Origin: Chloroflexota bacterium
Lineage (GTDB): Bacteria > Chloroflexota > Anaerolineae > Anaerolineales > Villigracilaceae
NCBI GenBank assembly: GCA_013112685.1
Contig: JABFGC010000002.1
Coordinates: 1,250,902-1,314,901 of the forward strand
Length of the DNA stretch: 64,000 bases
Reading direction: 5' to 3'
The notes under the pieces were generated by a model. That model saw nothing but the letters and a program-made list of their open reading frames with translations, ran no database searches and was not told where the DNA came from. Shown piece by piece: positions 36,653 through 46,857 of the stretch. The first letter of the stretch is position 1, and every line of letters begins with the position of its first letter. The position numbers and the translations under genes were made by a program.

Positions 36653-37361
36653 ATGGAAGTCCAGATCGCCGTCGCAAAGGTCAACAAATACGCCGTGTCC
36701 GAGAGCGGGGATACGCTCGAAGTGATCGAACGCCCCACCGGCGGGCTTTCCGTCGTGCTGGCAGACGGGCAGACCAGCGGGCGCGGCGCGAAAGCCGTCT
36801 CCATGCTGGTCGTGCGCAAGGTCATCGGCTTGATCGCGGAAGGCGTCCGCGACGGCGCGGCGGCGCGCGCCGCATCCGACGCCCTGTTTGCGGACAAGGC
36901 TGGCAAAGTGACCTGCACGCTGAACATCGCCTCGGTGGACTTGCACAGCGGGGACCATCGTGCTGACCCGCAACAACCCTGCGCCGATATTCATCTGCCG
37001 CGGCGAAGAGATAGACGAACACGCCGAGGAAAGCACCCCGCTGGGAACTTCCCGCAACGTCCGACCGCTCATCACCGAACTGGGGATCGAAACCGGCTTG
37101 ACCGTGGTGGTCTTCAGCGACGGCATCACCCACGCGGGCGAGCGGCGCGGAGAGCCTTTGGATGTGCGCCAGACCATCCGCTCCATCATGGAAGACCAGG
37201 ACCCTTCGCCGCAGGAGATCGCCGATTTCCTCCTCCTCCAGGCAATCCGCCTCGACGACAACCGTCCGGCGGACGACATCAGCGTGGTCGTCCTGAAAGT
37301 GGCGGCGCGCCAGGGCGACGACGTCCGCCGCATGACCGTGAGACTCCCCATCAATGCGTAA
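36653..37361 (+). CDS. SpoIIE/PP2C-type serine phosphatase, frameshifted
   Basis: About 235 residues once an extra G near 36950 is removed. The restored sequence reads [22 protein letters not shown] across the join. [21 protein letters not shown] provides the first metal-binding Asp-Gly. [12 protein letters not shown] is the central PP2C motif, and [10 protein letters not shown] is the C-terminal DD. The family removes phosphate from Ser/Thr of regulators, often anti-anti-sigma factors. No partner switch genes are present here. It overlaps the channel gene by 8 bp. Confidence 0.85.
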
Positions 37362-38413
37362 ACGAAGCCTGCTGGAAAAGCACCGCTGGCGGCGCATTCA
37401 GGCATCCATCCGCGATACCGCCATCCTTCTGCGCGAGTTCCGCGCGCCGCTGCTCTGGTTTTCTTCCGCAGTCATCGGCGGCGGACTGCTCTACGATTTC
37501 ATCGCAAAACTGGTCAACGAACCGGTGGACAGCGTCGCCGAATCGATCTACATCGTGCTAATCGCCGCTTTTCTGCAGCCCGCCAACCGCGATTTTCCGC
37601 ATCACATCGCGCTGCAACTGTTCCACTTCCTCATTCCGCTGATCGGGGTGATTGCGCTCGCCCAGGGTTTGGCGGATTTTGGAAGCCTGCTCTTCAACCG
37701 CAAATCCCGCAACAAGGAATGGGAAATGGCTGTCGCATCCACTTTGAAAAGTCACATCATCCTGATCGGGCTGGGTCATCTCGGCTACCGCGTCGCCCTG
37801 AAACTGCACGAGATGGGCGAGAACCTGGCGATCATCGAACTCAATACCAATGCCGATACGGTCAATGAGGCGCGCAACTGGGGCGTGCCGGTCATCCACG
37901 ACGACGCCACCCGCCCGGCAACGCTCGAAGCCGCCAACGTCCAAAAAGCGCGCGCCATCATCATGGCAAGCCAGAACGACGCCATGAATTTGCAGATCGC
38001 GCTCAAAGCGCGCAGCCCTGAACCCGAACATACAGGTGGTCATCCGCATCTTCGACGACGAATTCGCGCACGCCCTCCAGGAGCAGTTCGGCTTCATCGC
38101 CCTGAGCGCCACCGAAATGGCGGCGCCCGTTTTCGCCGCCGCCGCGGCAGGCGTGGACGTGACCAACCCCATCTCGGTCGAAGGTCAGTTATTGAGCCTT
38201 GCCCGCCTGACCATCTCGGAAGATGCGCCTTTTTCCGCCAGGACCATCGGCTTCGTCGAAGACAATTACCATTTGAACGTCGTCCTGCACCGGCGCAACA
38301 GTCACTCCGAGATGCACCCCACCGACAATACCCAACTGCATCCCGGCGATGTCATCGCCATTCTGGGCGGACCGGAGCAGTTGAACCAAATCCTGCACGA
38401 TAATGGACAATGA
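37354..38413 (+). CDS. Potassium channel-like protein with TrkA-N and TrkA-C domains, frameshifted
   Basis: About 352 residues after removing an extra C near 38018. The N-terminal part has two or three hydrophobic segments ([36 protein letters not shown]). Between them, no canonical GYG selectivity filter is visible. The RCK/TrkA-N domain starts at [18 protein letters not shown], a GxGxxG nucleotide-binding motif. A TrkA-C-like domain forms the C-terminus ([19 protein letters not shown] to [11 protein letters not shown]). It may be a gated ion channel or an NAD-sensing regulator of one. It overlaps genes on both sides, so it is part of an operon. Confidence 0.75.
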
Positions 38414-38771
38414 CCCGGCGGGTATTTTGATAGGCGTCGTCGGTCCCTGCGGGTCGGGGAAATCCACGCTGATTCAGGGATTGGAAAAACACGGCTATCG
38501 CTGCCGTCACATCGCGCAGGAACACTCCTACGTCAAGACCATGTGGCGGGTCGTCACCAACCCGGATGTGCTTATCTTCCTGCAAGCCTCGTTCGAAAAT
38601 TCCACCGCGCGCCGAGACCTAAACTGGACTCTCGCCGACTACGAAGAACAGCATCGAAGACTCGCCCACGCCTACGAACACGCCGACCTGGTCATTGATA
38701 CCGACGAACTGGATGCGGCAGGAGTCCTCGCCCGCACATTGGACTACTTAAAAAGCATTCCCCGCTCATAA
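38403..38771 (+). CDS. Small P-loop NTPase
   Basis: 122 residues. A Walker A motif GVVGPCGSGKST opens the protein. A later DLVIDTDEL could act in metal or substrate binding, as in small nucleotide kinases. It is too short for adenylate kinase, and I cannot name a substrate. It overlaps the preceding gene by 11 bp. Confidence 0.75.
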   Translation: MDNDPAGILIGVVGPCGSGKSTLIQGLEKHGYRCRHIAQEHSYVKTMWRVVTNPDVLIFLQASFENSTARRDLNWTLADYEEQHRRLAHAYEHADLVIDTDELDAAGVLARTLDYLKSIPRS

Positions 38772-38860
38772 CCGCCCCGCCTCCTTCCTGACCCGTTGCC
38801 TGCCCCGTCCCATCAAGCGGATTGCCCCTTCAAGTCCCACCGGGAGCAGAAGAAGGTGAA

Positions 38861-38898
38861 AAAAACCTGGCGGCTTGGCGTCATGGCGGTATTTCGCG
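38861..38898. repeat. GCCGCCA repeat, inverted copy of the 7588-7625 core
   Basis: The reverse complement of this 38-bp stretch matches 7588-7625 with three or four differences. It lies in the 257-bp gap before secD; the rest of that gap shows only the secD -10. Confidence 0.65.
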
Positions 38899-38968
38899 CA
38901 AGATGGGTTCGTTAGATGTTCAAGTCTCTTTTGGACGGTAAAACTTCCCACAATTTCTTCAACGGGAG

Positions 38969-38974
38969 TATAAT
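38969..38974 (+). promoter_or_regulatory. -10 element of secDF
   Basis: TATAAT 55 bp before ATG 39029. A short hairpin (GTGGCGC/GCGCCAC) follows in the leader. Confidence 0.5.
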
Positions 38975-39028
38975 GGCGTCCGCGTGGCGCACCAGCGCCA
39001 CATTTTCATGGATGGAGATGTTTATCGC

Positions 39029-40387
39029 ATGATCCGTAATCTAATCGAACGCATTGTCCTCATTGTGGTTGTGCTTGCATTTGCGCTCTGGGTGGATTTC
39101 AGCAGGGAGATCGAAATCCTCAACCCATTCACCAATGAGGCACTCTTTGCTCGCAACGTCGAGCCGCGCCTCGGTCTCGACCTGCAGGGCGGTTTGCAGG
39201 TCCTGCTCGAAGCCGATGTCCCCGCCGACCAGCCGATTGATTCGGCGTCCATGGAAATCGCCCGCGACATCGTCCAACAGCGAACCGACGCGCTTGGCGT
39301 GAACGAAAACGTCATCCAGGTCGCCGGTGAGAGGCGCATCGTCGGCGAATTTCCCGGTCTGGAAGATACCGAATCGGTGCTGGCAACCATCCAGCAGACC
39401 GGCCTGCTCGAATTCGTGGATACCGGCGATTACAGTCCCGAACCCGGCACCGTCCTAGTCACCGATTACAGCCCCAGCGGTCAACCCGTCGAAGCGGGGG
39501 ACGCGAACACCCCTGTCTATCACACCATCATGACCGGCGCCGACCTGGACTCGGTGGGTGTCTCGCAAGACCCATTGGGAACTTCCTTCCAAATCGACTT
39601 CCAGCTCAAATCGGATGGGGCGCAGATCTTTGCCGACTACACCACCGCAAATGTCGGAAAATTCCTGACGATCGTTCTCGACAAACAGGTCATCTCGTCG
39701 CCCGTCATCAAAGACCCGATCACCGGCGGACAAGGCACCATCAGCGGCAACTTCACGCCGGAAGAGGCAAACGCTTTCGCCATCCAACTCCGCTATGGCT
39801 CGCTTCCCATCCCGCTCAAGATCGTCGAGACGCGCATCATCGGTCCCACCCTCGGCGCGGACTCGCTCAACAAGAGCCTGATCGCCGGTCTGATCGGCAT
39901 GAGCATCGTGGCGCTCTTCATGATCATCTATTACCGCATGCCCGGCATTGTGGCAGTCATTTCGATTCTGATCTACGCCGCCGTGGCGTTCGCCGTCTTC
40001 AAATGGTTCCACTTCACGCTGACGCTGGCTGGCGTGGCAGGTTTCATGCTCAGTACCGGCGCGGCGTTGGATGCCAACATTCTGATCTTCGAACGCATGA
40101 AGGAGGAACTGCGCAACGGGAAAAATCTCGCCCAGGCGGTGGACCAGGGCTGGGCGCGCGCGTGGTCTTCCATCCGCGACTCGAACCTTTCTGCGATCAT
40201 TACTTCGTTGATTCTCTTCTGGTTCGGTTCGACGTTCGGCGCGACCATCGTTAAAGGCTTCTCCCTCACGCTTGCCCTCGGCGTCGTCATCTCGCTTTTC
40301 ACCGCCATTTACGTCACGCGCACGCTCCTCGTCGTCTTCATCCGCTCGTTCAAACCGCAGAATCTCGAACGGTGGTTCGGCGTATAA
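39029..40387 (+). CDS. secD: Protein translocase subunit SecD
   Basis: 452 residues from ATG 39029 (GGAGA upstream). The first membrane helix (IVLIVVVLAFALWVDF) is followed by RLGLDLQGGLQVLLEAD, the family D1 motif. The periplasmic P1 region follows, then LRYGSLPIPLKIVETRIIGPTLGADS. The C-terminal RND-like membrane block includes STGAALDANILIFERMKEELRNG. SecD and SecF use the proton gradient to help pull proteins through SecYEG. secF follows 24 bp downstream. The family length is normal for a separate SecD. Confidence 0.96.
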   Translation: MIRNLIERIVLIVVVLAFALWVDFSREIEILNPFTNEALFARNVEPRLGLDLQGGLQVLLEADVPADQPIDSASMEIARDIVQQRTDALGVNENVIQVAGERRIVGEFPGLEDTESVLATIQQTGLLEFVDTGDYSPEPGTVLVTDYSPSGQPVEAGDANTPVYHTIMTGADLDSVGVSQDPLGTSFQIDFQLKSDGAQIFADYTTANVGKFLTIVLDKQVISSPVIKDPITGGQGTISGNFTPEEANAFAIQLRYGSLPIPLKIVETRIIGPTLGADSLNKSLIAGLIGMSIVALFMIIYYRMPGIVAVISILIYAAVAFAVFKWFHFTLTLAGVAGFMLSTGAALDANILIFERMKEELRNGKNLAQAVDQGWARAWSSIRDSNLSAIITSLILFWFGSTFGATIVKGFSLTLALGVVISLFTAIYVTRTLLVVFIRSFKPQNLERWFGV

Positions 40388-40411
40388 CCCGGCGCGCCAA
40401 GGAAATTTGCC

Positions 40412-41328
40412 ATGATTGATATTCTCAGCAAAAGATACTACTACTTCCTGTTTTCGCTTATTGTGATCATCCCCGGTCTCATCTTCCTCGCCGTTGACGG
40501 GCTGCCCCTGTCCATTGACTTTACCGGCGGAAGCCTGCTCGAGGTCCAGTTCGAGGCGGGGAAAAATCTCACCACCGAGGAAATCATCGCTTTATACGAA
40601 GACGCGGGGATTGACGACGCTCAAGTCACTGCAACCGAGACCGGGTCGCTTGTCATCCGCTCTTCGTTCCTCACAAACGAAGTCCGCGACCCGGTGCTGA
40701 CCGTCATGAACGAGCAGACCTCCTCCCGGTCACGGTCATTCGCTTCGACAGTGTCGGACCCAGCATCGGGGCGCAGGTGGCTTCGCGCGCGGCGCTTGCC
40801 GTCGGCGTGGCGGCGCTGGGCGTGATCGTCTACATCACGCTCGCATTCCGCAAAGTGCAGAATGCGTTTCGATACGGCATTTGCGCCATCATTGCCATGG
40901 TGCACGATGTGGCGGTCGTGTTCAGCGTGGCTGGCATCGGCGCGCGTTTCTTCGACTGGCAAATGGACGCCCTCTTCCTCACCGCCCTGTTGACCGTGAT
41001 CGGCTTCTCGGTGCAGGATAAAGTGGTGGTGTTCGACCGCATCCGCGAGAACGCCAACCTGCTCCGCAAACTGGAATACGAAAAGCTCGTCAACCACTCC
41101 ATCGTGCAGACGCTCCAGCGTTCCATCAACACCCAGTTGATGACGGTGGAATTTCTCCTGCTGGCGCTGGCGCTGTTCGGCGGGGTCACGCTTCAGGAAT
41201 TTGCCGTCATCCTGCTCGTCGGTCTGCTGAGCGGAACGTACTCCTCGATTTTCGTCGCGGCTCCCATCCTCGTCCTGTGGGAGAAGCGCGAATGGACAAC
41301 CTGGTTCGGACGCGGCGCAAACGCCTGA
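40412..41328 (+). CDS. secF: Protein translocase subunit SecF, frameshifted
   Basis: About 305 residues, assuming one base is missing near 40720. The first helix (YYYFLFSLIVIIPGLIFLAV) and LPLSIDFTGGSLLEVQFE are typical. After the break the sequence runs VTVIRFDSVGPSIGAQVASR and then the membrane block with GFSVQDKVVVFDRIRENANL. The usual SVNDTVVVFDR reads SVQDKVVVFDR. It works with SecD in one complex. A terminator follows ten bases after the stop. Confidence 0.93.
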
Positions 41329-41337
41329 TGTCTTTTC

Positions 41338-41373
41338 AAATGACAGCCCCTGTAAAGCGGCTGTCATTTTTTT
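41338..41373 (+). terminator. Terminator after secF
   Basis: AAATGACAGCC pairs with GGCTGTCATTT around a ten-base loop and is followed by TTTTTTG. Confidence 0.8.
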
Positions 41374-41387
41374 GTTTTCAACTTATT

Positions 41388-41475
41388 ACTGATGTTACCC
41401 ACCCTCACCCCCGTCCCCTCTCCCAGCGGGAGAGGGGTGAAGGGGTGAGGGAGAAAGAACTGCGTAAGGTGAGTT
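41388..41475. repeat. Palindromic element with CCCTCTCCC core
   Basis: Closely matches the reverse complement of 24422-24510, including the core CCCTCTCCCAGCGGGAGAGG and GTGAAGGGGTGAGGGAG. The right end is GCGTAAGGTGAGTT. The left end is degenerate (ACTGATGTTAC). Confidence 0.7.
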
Positions 41476-41477
41476 AT

Positions 41478-41568
41478 TACTCACCTTACGCGGAACGTCC
41501 CGAAGATTCTCACAAAATGAGCCTGCCTTCCACCCAAACCTTCGGGGCGGTGCGTAACATGAGTTACT
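41478..41568. repeat. Second element with ACTCACCTTACGC ends and a different core
   Basis: ACTCACCTTACGC at the left and GCGTAACATGAGT at the right are imperfect inverted repeats. The interior is unrelated to the CCCTCTCCC core next door. The two elements are adjacent, sharing the junction GGTGAGTTATTACTCACC. Confidence 0.65.
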
Positions 41569-41586
41569 CATCCCGTCCTCGAACCA

Positions 41587-42451
41587 ATGACAACCAAACC
41601 CGCTTTTCTTTTTGCAATCATGGCATCCATCCTCCTGACAGCCTGCGGAGCGCTGACGCCGACCCCGCCTGCGGCATCTTCCCGCCGCTTCGCCGCCTGA
41701 CGAAGCCGCCCCAACATCAACAGCCGGAGTCCAACCGCCGTCAAGCATACCTTCCGTTTTGCCGCTTGAAATCTCCTGGCAGATCCAATACAGCGGGGAA
41801 GCGGATTATTCCCTGGACGTGGACATGTACAACCTCGATCTGTTCGACACTGAAACAGAGACAATCTCGCAACTCAAACAGAGGGGTGTTTTCGTGGTCT
41901 GTTATTTCAGCGCGGGCTCCTATGAGGATTGGCGTCCCGATACGGACGACTTTCCAGCGGGCGTTTTGGGCAAGCCCATGGAAGACTGGGAAGGCGAAAT
42001 CTGGCTCGACATTCGTCAAATTGACAGCCTTGCGCCAATCATGGAGAAGCGGCTGGACCTGGCTGCCGCCAAAGGCTGTGACGGTGTGGACCCGGACAAC
42101 GTCAACGGTTTCGAGAACGATACCGGCTTTCCGCTTCGCTACGACGACCAGCTTGCCTTCAATATCTTCCTTGCAAACGCCGCTCACGAGCGCGGGCTTG
42201 CCATCGGCTTGAAGAACGACCTCAACCAAATCAACGACCTCCTGCCATACTTCGACTGGCTCTTGAACGAGGAATGTTTTACGTACAACGAGTGCGGCTT
42301 GCTCCTGCCTTTCATCGAATCCGGGAAGCCGGTCTTCGTCATCGAATATGAGATGCCTCCTCAGGAATTCTGCGGGCGGGCAAATCAGATGAACGTCAAC
42401 GCCCTGCATAAAAACCGGGAATTGGACGCATACCGCACCGCTTGCAGGTGA
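41587..42451 (+). CDS. GH114-type lipoprotein (endo-alpha-1,4-polygalactosaminidase-like), frameshifted
   Basis: About 287 residues after removing one extra base near 41680. ATG 41587 gives a signal peptide with lipobox (ASILLTAC), so the protein is membrane-anchored outside. The restored linker is rich in Pro, Ala and Thr. The TIM-barrel domain starts at EISWQIQYSGEADYSLDVDM, then VVCYFSAGSYEDWRPD, WLDIRQ and AKGCDGVDPDNVNGF. These match GH114, which cuts galactosaminogalactan-like polymers. A biofilm or cell-wall polysaccharide is a likely target. The end overlaps or touches the next gene, depending on that gene's start. Confidence 0.85.
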
Positions 42452-42453
42452 CC

Positions 42454-43050
42454 ATGCTTTTCCTGCGAGCCTTCATCATCGGCATCTCCATCGCCGCGCC
42501 CGTCGGTCCGATTGGCGTGTTGTGCATCCGCCGCACGCTTGCAAACGGCAAACTGGCTGGGTTTCTTTCCGGCATGGGCGCCGCCAGCGCGGACATGATC
42601 TACGGAGCCGTCGCCGCCTTTGGCGTCAGCGCCGTCACCAGCGCCTTGATCGAACACACCTTCTGGCTCAGGCTCTTCGGTGGCGGTTTCCTGCTTTATC
42701 TCGGTGTCAGAACGTTTCTCGAAAAACCCGCCGAACAAGCCGTGCAAACCAGGCAAGGCGGACTCTTCAGCATGTACTTCTCCACCTTTCTGCTGACCAT
42801 CGCCAACCCGATGACCATCCTTTCCTTCGCTGCCATTTTTGCAGGCACGATGATTGGGCAGGAGACAGGCTCGCCGCTCATCATGGTCGCGGGCGTCTTT
42901 GTAGGCTCCGCCGCCTGGTGGCTGACCCTCAGTCTCGGAATCGGCGCCTTCCGCGAACGCCTGACCCCAACTCACATGGCATGGATCAACCGCATCTCCG
43001 GCATCGTCATCACTGCGTTCGGGCTTTTTGCGCTCATAGGCGGTAATTAG
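42454..43050 (+). CDS. LysE/RhtB-family exporter
   Basis: About 198 residues with six hydrophobic helices. FIIGISIAAPVGPIGVLCIRRTLANGKLAGFLSGMGAASAD at the N-terminus is the LysE signature. Family members export amino acids such as lysine, homoserine or threonine; the substrate here is unknown. ATG 42454 is adopted, with GTG 42448 as an alternative. The following gene cluster is convergent. Confidence 0.9.
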   Translation: MLFLRAFIIGISIAAPVGPIGVLCIRRTLANGKLAGFLSGMGAASADMIYGAVAAFGVSAVTSALIEHTFWLRLFGGGFLLYLGVRTFLEKPAEQAVQTRQGGLFSMYFSTFLLTIANPMTILSFAAIFAGTMIGQETGSPLIMVAGVFVGSAAWWLTLSLGIGAFRERLTPTHMAWINRISGIVITAFGLFALIGGN

Positions 43051-44333
43051 AAAGCAAAGGCAAGAATCAAGTCGTTGACGTTTGTCCCGCTTGGACCGGT
43101 TTTGATCAGGTCATCCAGTTTCGCAAAGTAAGAATACGCATCGTTTCTGGACTGATAGTCCGCCCTGTCCATCTGAAGCGACTCTGCCCTTTGAGCAGTT
43201 TCACCCGTCACCACCGCGCCTGCGGCGTCCGTCGGGTCCATCCTCACCATCTGTGGCAATGGAAATGAGCATTACGTTTGGCGTCCCAGCCAGTTCAGCG
43301 ACTGCGCCCAGCGCGGTTTCCTGATTCCTGCCGCCCTTGCCGTTCCCCCGCACGGTGACGGTCGTTTCTCCGCCCGCCAGCAAACAAAATGGACGGGGCA
43401 TTTTCGCAAGTTCGTTTTTCAAGCGCACTGCCATTTCCCTGCCAACTTCGCACGCCTCCCCCTGCAAATTGAATTGACAATCTTTTTCCCGAATCCTTCC
43501 CGTTCCAACTGGCTGCCCGCAGAATGCAGGGCGATGGCGTTGCTTGCCACCAATGCGTTTTGAACCCGCTCGAAGACGGAGTCGGCGGGTTTGGCGGTTT
43601 CGCGCAGAGCGGGAATGACCGAAGCAGGAACCTGCTCCAGCAAATCGTATTTTTCAAGGATGACGAGCGCATCGTCTTTTGTGCCTGGATCGGGGGCGGT
43701 GGGACCCGGAGGCAATCGCCTCCAGTGAATCGCCGACCACATCCGAAAGAATCAGGCTGACGATTTGCGCCCAGTTCGCCAGTTCCGCCAGCCCCCCGCC
43801 CTTCAAACGGTCGAGGTGACGGCGCAGGGTGTTGATTTCGTCAATCCGCGCGCCGCACTTCAACAGCGCAGAGGTAAGGGATTGCAAATCTTCCAGCGGA
43901 ATCAGCGGCGCGACCATCAATGCCGAGCCGCCGCCGGAGATCAGGCAGACCAGCAAATCATCCTTCGCCAGCCGGGAGACGAATTCCATCGCCGCAGAAC
44001 CGGCTCGCAGGCTGGATTCTCCGGGGATGGGATGATCTCCGAGAATAACAGAGGCAGGTTCAAACGTCAGGGGGTGAGGGCGTGCTTCGTGATGAGCAGG
44101 GCATCCACCGGTTGGGAAACGTCCGCGAGGGCATTCGTCATTGCACAGGCGGCTTTTCCCAGCCCAAACGCGAATATGCGTTTCCCCAGCGGGAGCGGAT
44201 GTTCCCCCAAAAATTTTTTCACTGCCGCGCCCGGCTCCACCGCGTTGAACGCCGCGGCAAGGACGCGCCGGACGGACGCGCCGGACGGATGCGAGCGTAT
44301 CGAAGCGGCGTCGAACTGCGATGGGTCGAACAC
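43047..44333 (-). CDS. Glycerate 2-kinase (MOFRL family), four frameshifts
   Basis: About 428 residues. Four breaks near 44070, 43710, 43473 and 43236 cancel each other in length. The pieces read in order: FGLGKAACAMTNAL; LVCLISGGGSALMVAP with the DEINTLRRHLDRLKGGGLA segment; a middle section with KYDLLEQVPASVIPALRETA; LLAGGETTVTVRGNGKGGRNQE; and ATDGEDGPTDAAGAVV. These are the hallmarks of GckA-type glycerate 2-kinase, which makes 2-phosphoglycerate from glycerate. GTG 44333 begins just beyond the stop of the diguanylate cyclase gene. With this many breaks a decaying gene cannot be excluded, but the motifs are all intact. Confidence 0.85.
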
Positions 44334-44334
44334 G

Positions 44335-45762
44335 TCAATCGTCTTTGCGGCGGTGATGGTATTCGCCCTTGTTGCGGTACATGGCATCGTCGGCGAGGCT
44401 GATGACCTTCGCCAGGCTGGAGCTCGGCTTGCTGGTGGTCGCGCCCGCCGAGACGCTCAACTCCGGCTCGCGGTAGTATTTATTGTTGAGGTTGACCAGC
44501 GTTTGAACCTGCTTGATGAATTCGTCGGCGTCCTCCCCGTTCCTGTCGGGCAGAATCACCGCAAACTCATCCCCGCCGATGCGCGCCGCAACCTGACCCG
44601 GCTCGAGCGCCGCGTTCAATACTTCGGCAATCCGGCGAATCAACCGATCGCCGGCGGCGTGACCGAAGATATCGTTCACGCGCTTGAGGTTGTTGAGGTC
44701 GAGAATAACGATGCTGACCGGGTCGCTGCGCTTTGCCTCCAGTTTCAAGATGCACTCCTCGAAATAGGCGCGGTTGTACAAACCGGTCATCACGTCGTGC
44801 GTGCCGAGGTAGATGAGGTATTCTTCGGCTTTTTTTCGCGCGGTGATGTCCTGAATAGAGACGAGCGCCCAGCTGAAATCGCGCTCGTGTCCGGGCATGA
44901 TGCGAAAGTTCAACTGGATGTTGATCGGGTCGCCGGTGAGCGAATAATTGACGCCTTCGCGCTCGTATTCAAGATGACCGTTCCAAAGGTCGAGCAGTTC
45001 CTTCGCAAAGTGGTCTTTCATCCCATCCCGGAAAACCTGATCGAGGTTTCCCAGCAGGTGTTCTTTGGATGCCGCGCCAAACAATTCCACCGTCTTTTGG
45101 TTGACATCCAGCACTTTGATCAGCGCGGCGCATTGAAGCACGGTTTCGGGGTTCTCTTCCAGGTATTTCTCGAAATCGGTCACGCCCTGCGCGCGGAGGG
45201 AGTCGAAGAAGTTTTTGATTGCGGAGTAATCCTCCTCCCATAGGGAGATGGGCGACGCCTCGAACAGCGCGCGCACGCGCCGCTCGGCGGTCTTGCGGGC
45301 GGTGATGTCTTCGATGGTGACGAGCACGCGCTCCCAATTCTTTTCGTATTCGGGAAGGATGCGCCAGTGCAGGATGATGTCGAGCGCGTCGCCCTCCAGC
45401 GTGTAGTTGACTCCCTCGCCCGACCAGCCGACATCCCCCCGCCAGAGCGCCAGGAGTTCATCCCGAAAGTGGTGGCGCATCCCATCCCGAAAGACCCGAT
45501 CCAGGTGCGATAACAGCGCCTCCTTCGACTCCGCCTTGAGCATGGAGACGGTCTGGCGGTTGACATTCACCACCTTTATCTTTTGCATACACTCGTCAAC
45601 GAACTGCGGATGCTCGTCCATGTAATCGGAGAGCGATTGCACTCCCTGACCCCTTAATGCATCGAACAGGGCTTTGATGCGGCTGAAATCCTGTTCCCAA
45701 AGCGAAATCGGCGCATACTCGAACAAGGTAATCAAATACTCCTCACCGGGGTTATAAGACAT
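44335..45762 (-). CDS. Diguanylate cyclase with duplicated PAS domains
   Basis: 475 residues. Two PAS-type domains are near copies of one another: APISLWEQDFSRIKALFDAL and SPISLWEEDYSAIKNFFDSL, each ending in ITARK. The GGDEF domain follows from THDVMTGLYNRAYFE, with substrate and metal site LDLNNLKRVNDIFGHAAGD and active site RIGGDEFAV. The inhibitory RxxD site upstream of GGDEF is missing (EPGQVAARIGGDEF). It should make cyclic di-GMP under control of the PAS sensors. There is no membrane segment. Confidence 0.93.
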   Translation of the reverse strand: MSYNPGEEYLITLFEYAPISLWEQDFSRIKALFDALRGQGVQSLSDYMDEHPQFVDECMQKIKVVNVNRQTVSMLKAESKEALLSHLDRVFRDGMRHHFRDELLALWRGDVGWSGEGVNYTLEGDALDIILHWRILPEYEKNWERVLVTIEDITARKTAERRVRALFEASPISLWEEDYSAIKNFFDSLRAQGVTDFEKYLEENPETVLQCAALIKVLDVNQKTVELFGAASKEHLLGNLDQVFRDGMKDHFAKELLDLWNGHLEYEREGVNYSLTGDPINIQLNFRIMPGHERDFSWALVSIQDITARKKAEEYLIYLGTHDVMTGLYNRAYFEECILKLEAKRSDPVSIVILDLNNLKRVNDIFGHAAGDRLIRRIAEVLNAALEPGQVAARIGGDEFAVILPDRNGEDADEFIKQVQTLVNLNNKYYREPELSVSAGATTSKPSSSLAKVISLADDAMYRNKGEYHHRRKDD

Positions 45763-45822
45763 GGCGATTCCTTTCAGAAGAAAAGGAAGTACACGAAGAT
45801 TATACCCGCCGGAAGAAGGGCG

Positions 45823-46857
45823 CTACACCATGAGACGCCGGGAGGTGCGCAGAAGCGTGAAATACAATCCGGCAAAGATAACGGCGAAGACCATCACATT
45901 CCAGCCGCCTGTGTACGCATCGCCGACCGCCAGGCGGGATAGTGTGGTGATGGGCGACAGATTCAACAGCGTGCTGAGCCCCACCCCTGCGAGCAGCAGC
46001 AGCGAATAAATGAACTGGGACCGTTCGCGGTCTTGCAGGAAGACCGCGCTCAACGCCGCGGAGGTGGATGTGATTCCGGCGACGATCAACGCCAGCAGGA
46101 GAATCCACCCTTTGTTTTGGATTTCGATGCCGTTCAGTTGTAGAAGCGTCAGCCACGCGAGGCATTGCAGGATGGCGAGAATGACCGCCGCAGCGATCTT
46201 TGCGCCGACCATCCCGCTCGCGGTCAACGGCGCGGAGAGCAGGGTTTGCAGGGTCTTGTTTTCCACCTCCTCGGTGATGCCGTCAATGGACATGCTCCCG
46301 GCGACGAAGGCGGGGAAGAACATCAGCATCGGAATCAACACGGAATACAGAAACTCGAACGAGGTTGCCGGTTTGCCCTGCAGGTCGGCATAGCGCACTT
46401 CGATTCCCCGCTGGGCGCGCAGGTGGTTTTCGTACTGCTTGAGCGGCTCCTGTATCACCATGCGAATCAGCGAGCTGACCGTGTCGGAATCCGGCAGGTA
46501 CAACTTGATTTCGGTCAGCCCGGCGGCATCCCGCGGCGTGTCCACCAGCGCGAGCACCTCGCCCTGATAAAACGCCGCCTGTGCCTCCGTCAGCGTGGGA
46601 TAGGTTTGGATGGTCAGCCCGCGTTCGGTCAGGAATGAAGCGAGCGGATTGCCCGCCTCGCCCACCACGCCGATTCTGATCCCCGCACCGCTGAAGCGCA
46701 TGATGGTGTCGGCGTCGTAGAGCGAGAGCATCCCCAGCAGCAGACCGGATGAAAACGAGGCAATGAACAATTGAATCAATATCGAGATGACGATGGTTCG
46801 GTCGCGCAGGACCGAACCCAATTCCTTTTTGACGACGGCGAAAAATGCAGCCATCAC
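45823..46857 (-). CDS. ABC-2 type transporter permease
   Basis: 344 residues. A first helix at about residue 25, a soluble extracytoplasmic domain (GVVGEAGNPLASFLTERGL to VRYADLQGKPA) and five further helices form the ABC-2/NatB-like topology. PMLMFFPAFVAGSMSIDGITEEVENKTLQTLLSAPL is the typical cytoplasmic loop. It overlaps the next permease gene by 4 bp. The ATPase is encoded divergently at 48525. Substrate unknown; sodium or peptide export is common in this group. Confidence 0.88.
   Translation of the reverse strand: MMAAFFAVVKKELGSVLRDRTIVISILIQLFIASFSSGLLLGMLSLYDADTIMRFSGAGIRIGVVGEAGNPLASFLTERGLTIQTYPTLTEAQAAFYQGEVLALVDTPRDAAGLTEIKLYLPDSDTVSSLIRMVIQEPLKQYENHLRAQRGIEVRYADLQGKPATSFEFLYSVLIPMLMFFPAFVAGSMSIDGITEEVENKTLQTLLSAPLTASGMVGAKIAAAVILAILQCLAWLTLLQLNGIEIQNKGWILLLALIVAGITSTSAALSAVFLQDRERSQFIYSLLLLAGVGLSTLLNLSPITTLSRLAVGDAYTGGWNVMVFAVIFAGLYFTLLRTSRRLMV

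Noticed and set aside
43047..44333. Glycerate kinase as a true pseudogene
   Set aside because: All motifs are intact between the breaks and the shifts cancel in length; the same type of break affects essential genes elsewhere in the window, so sequencing error is more likely.
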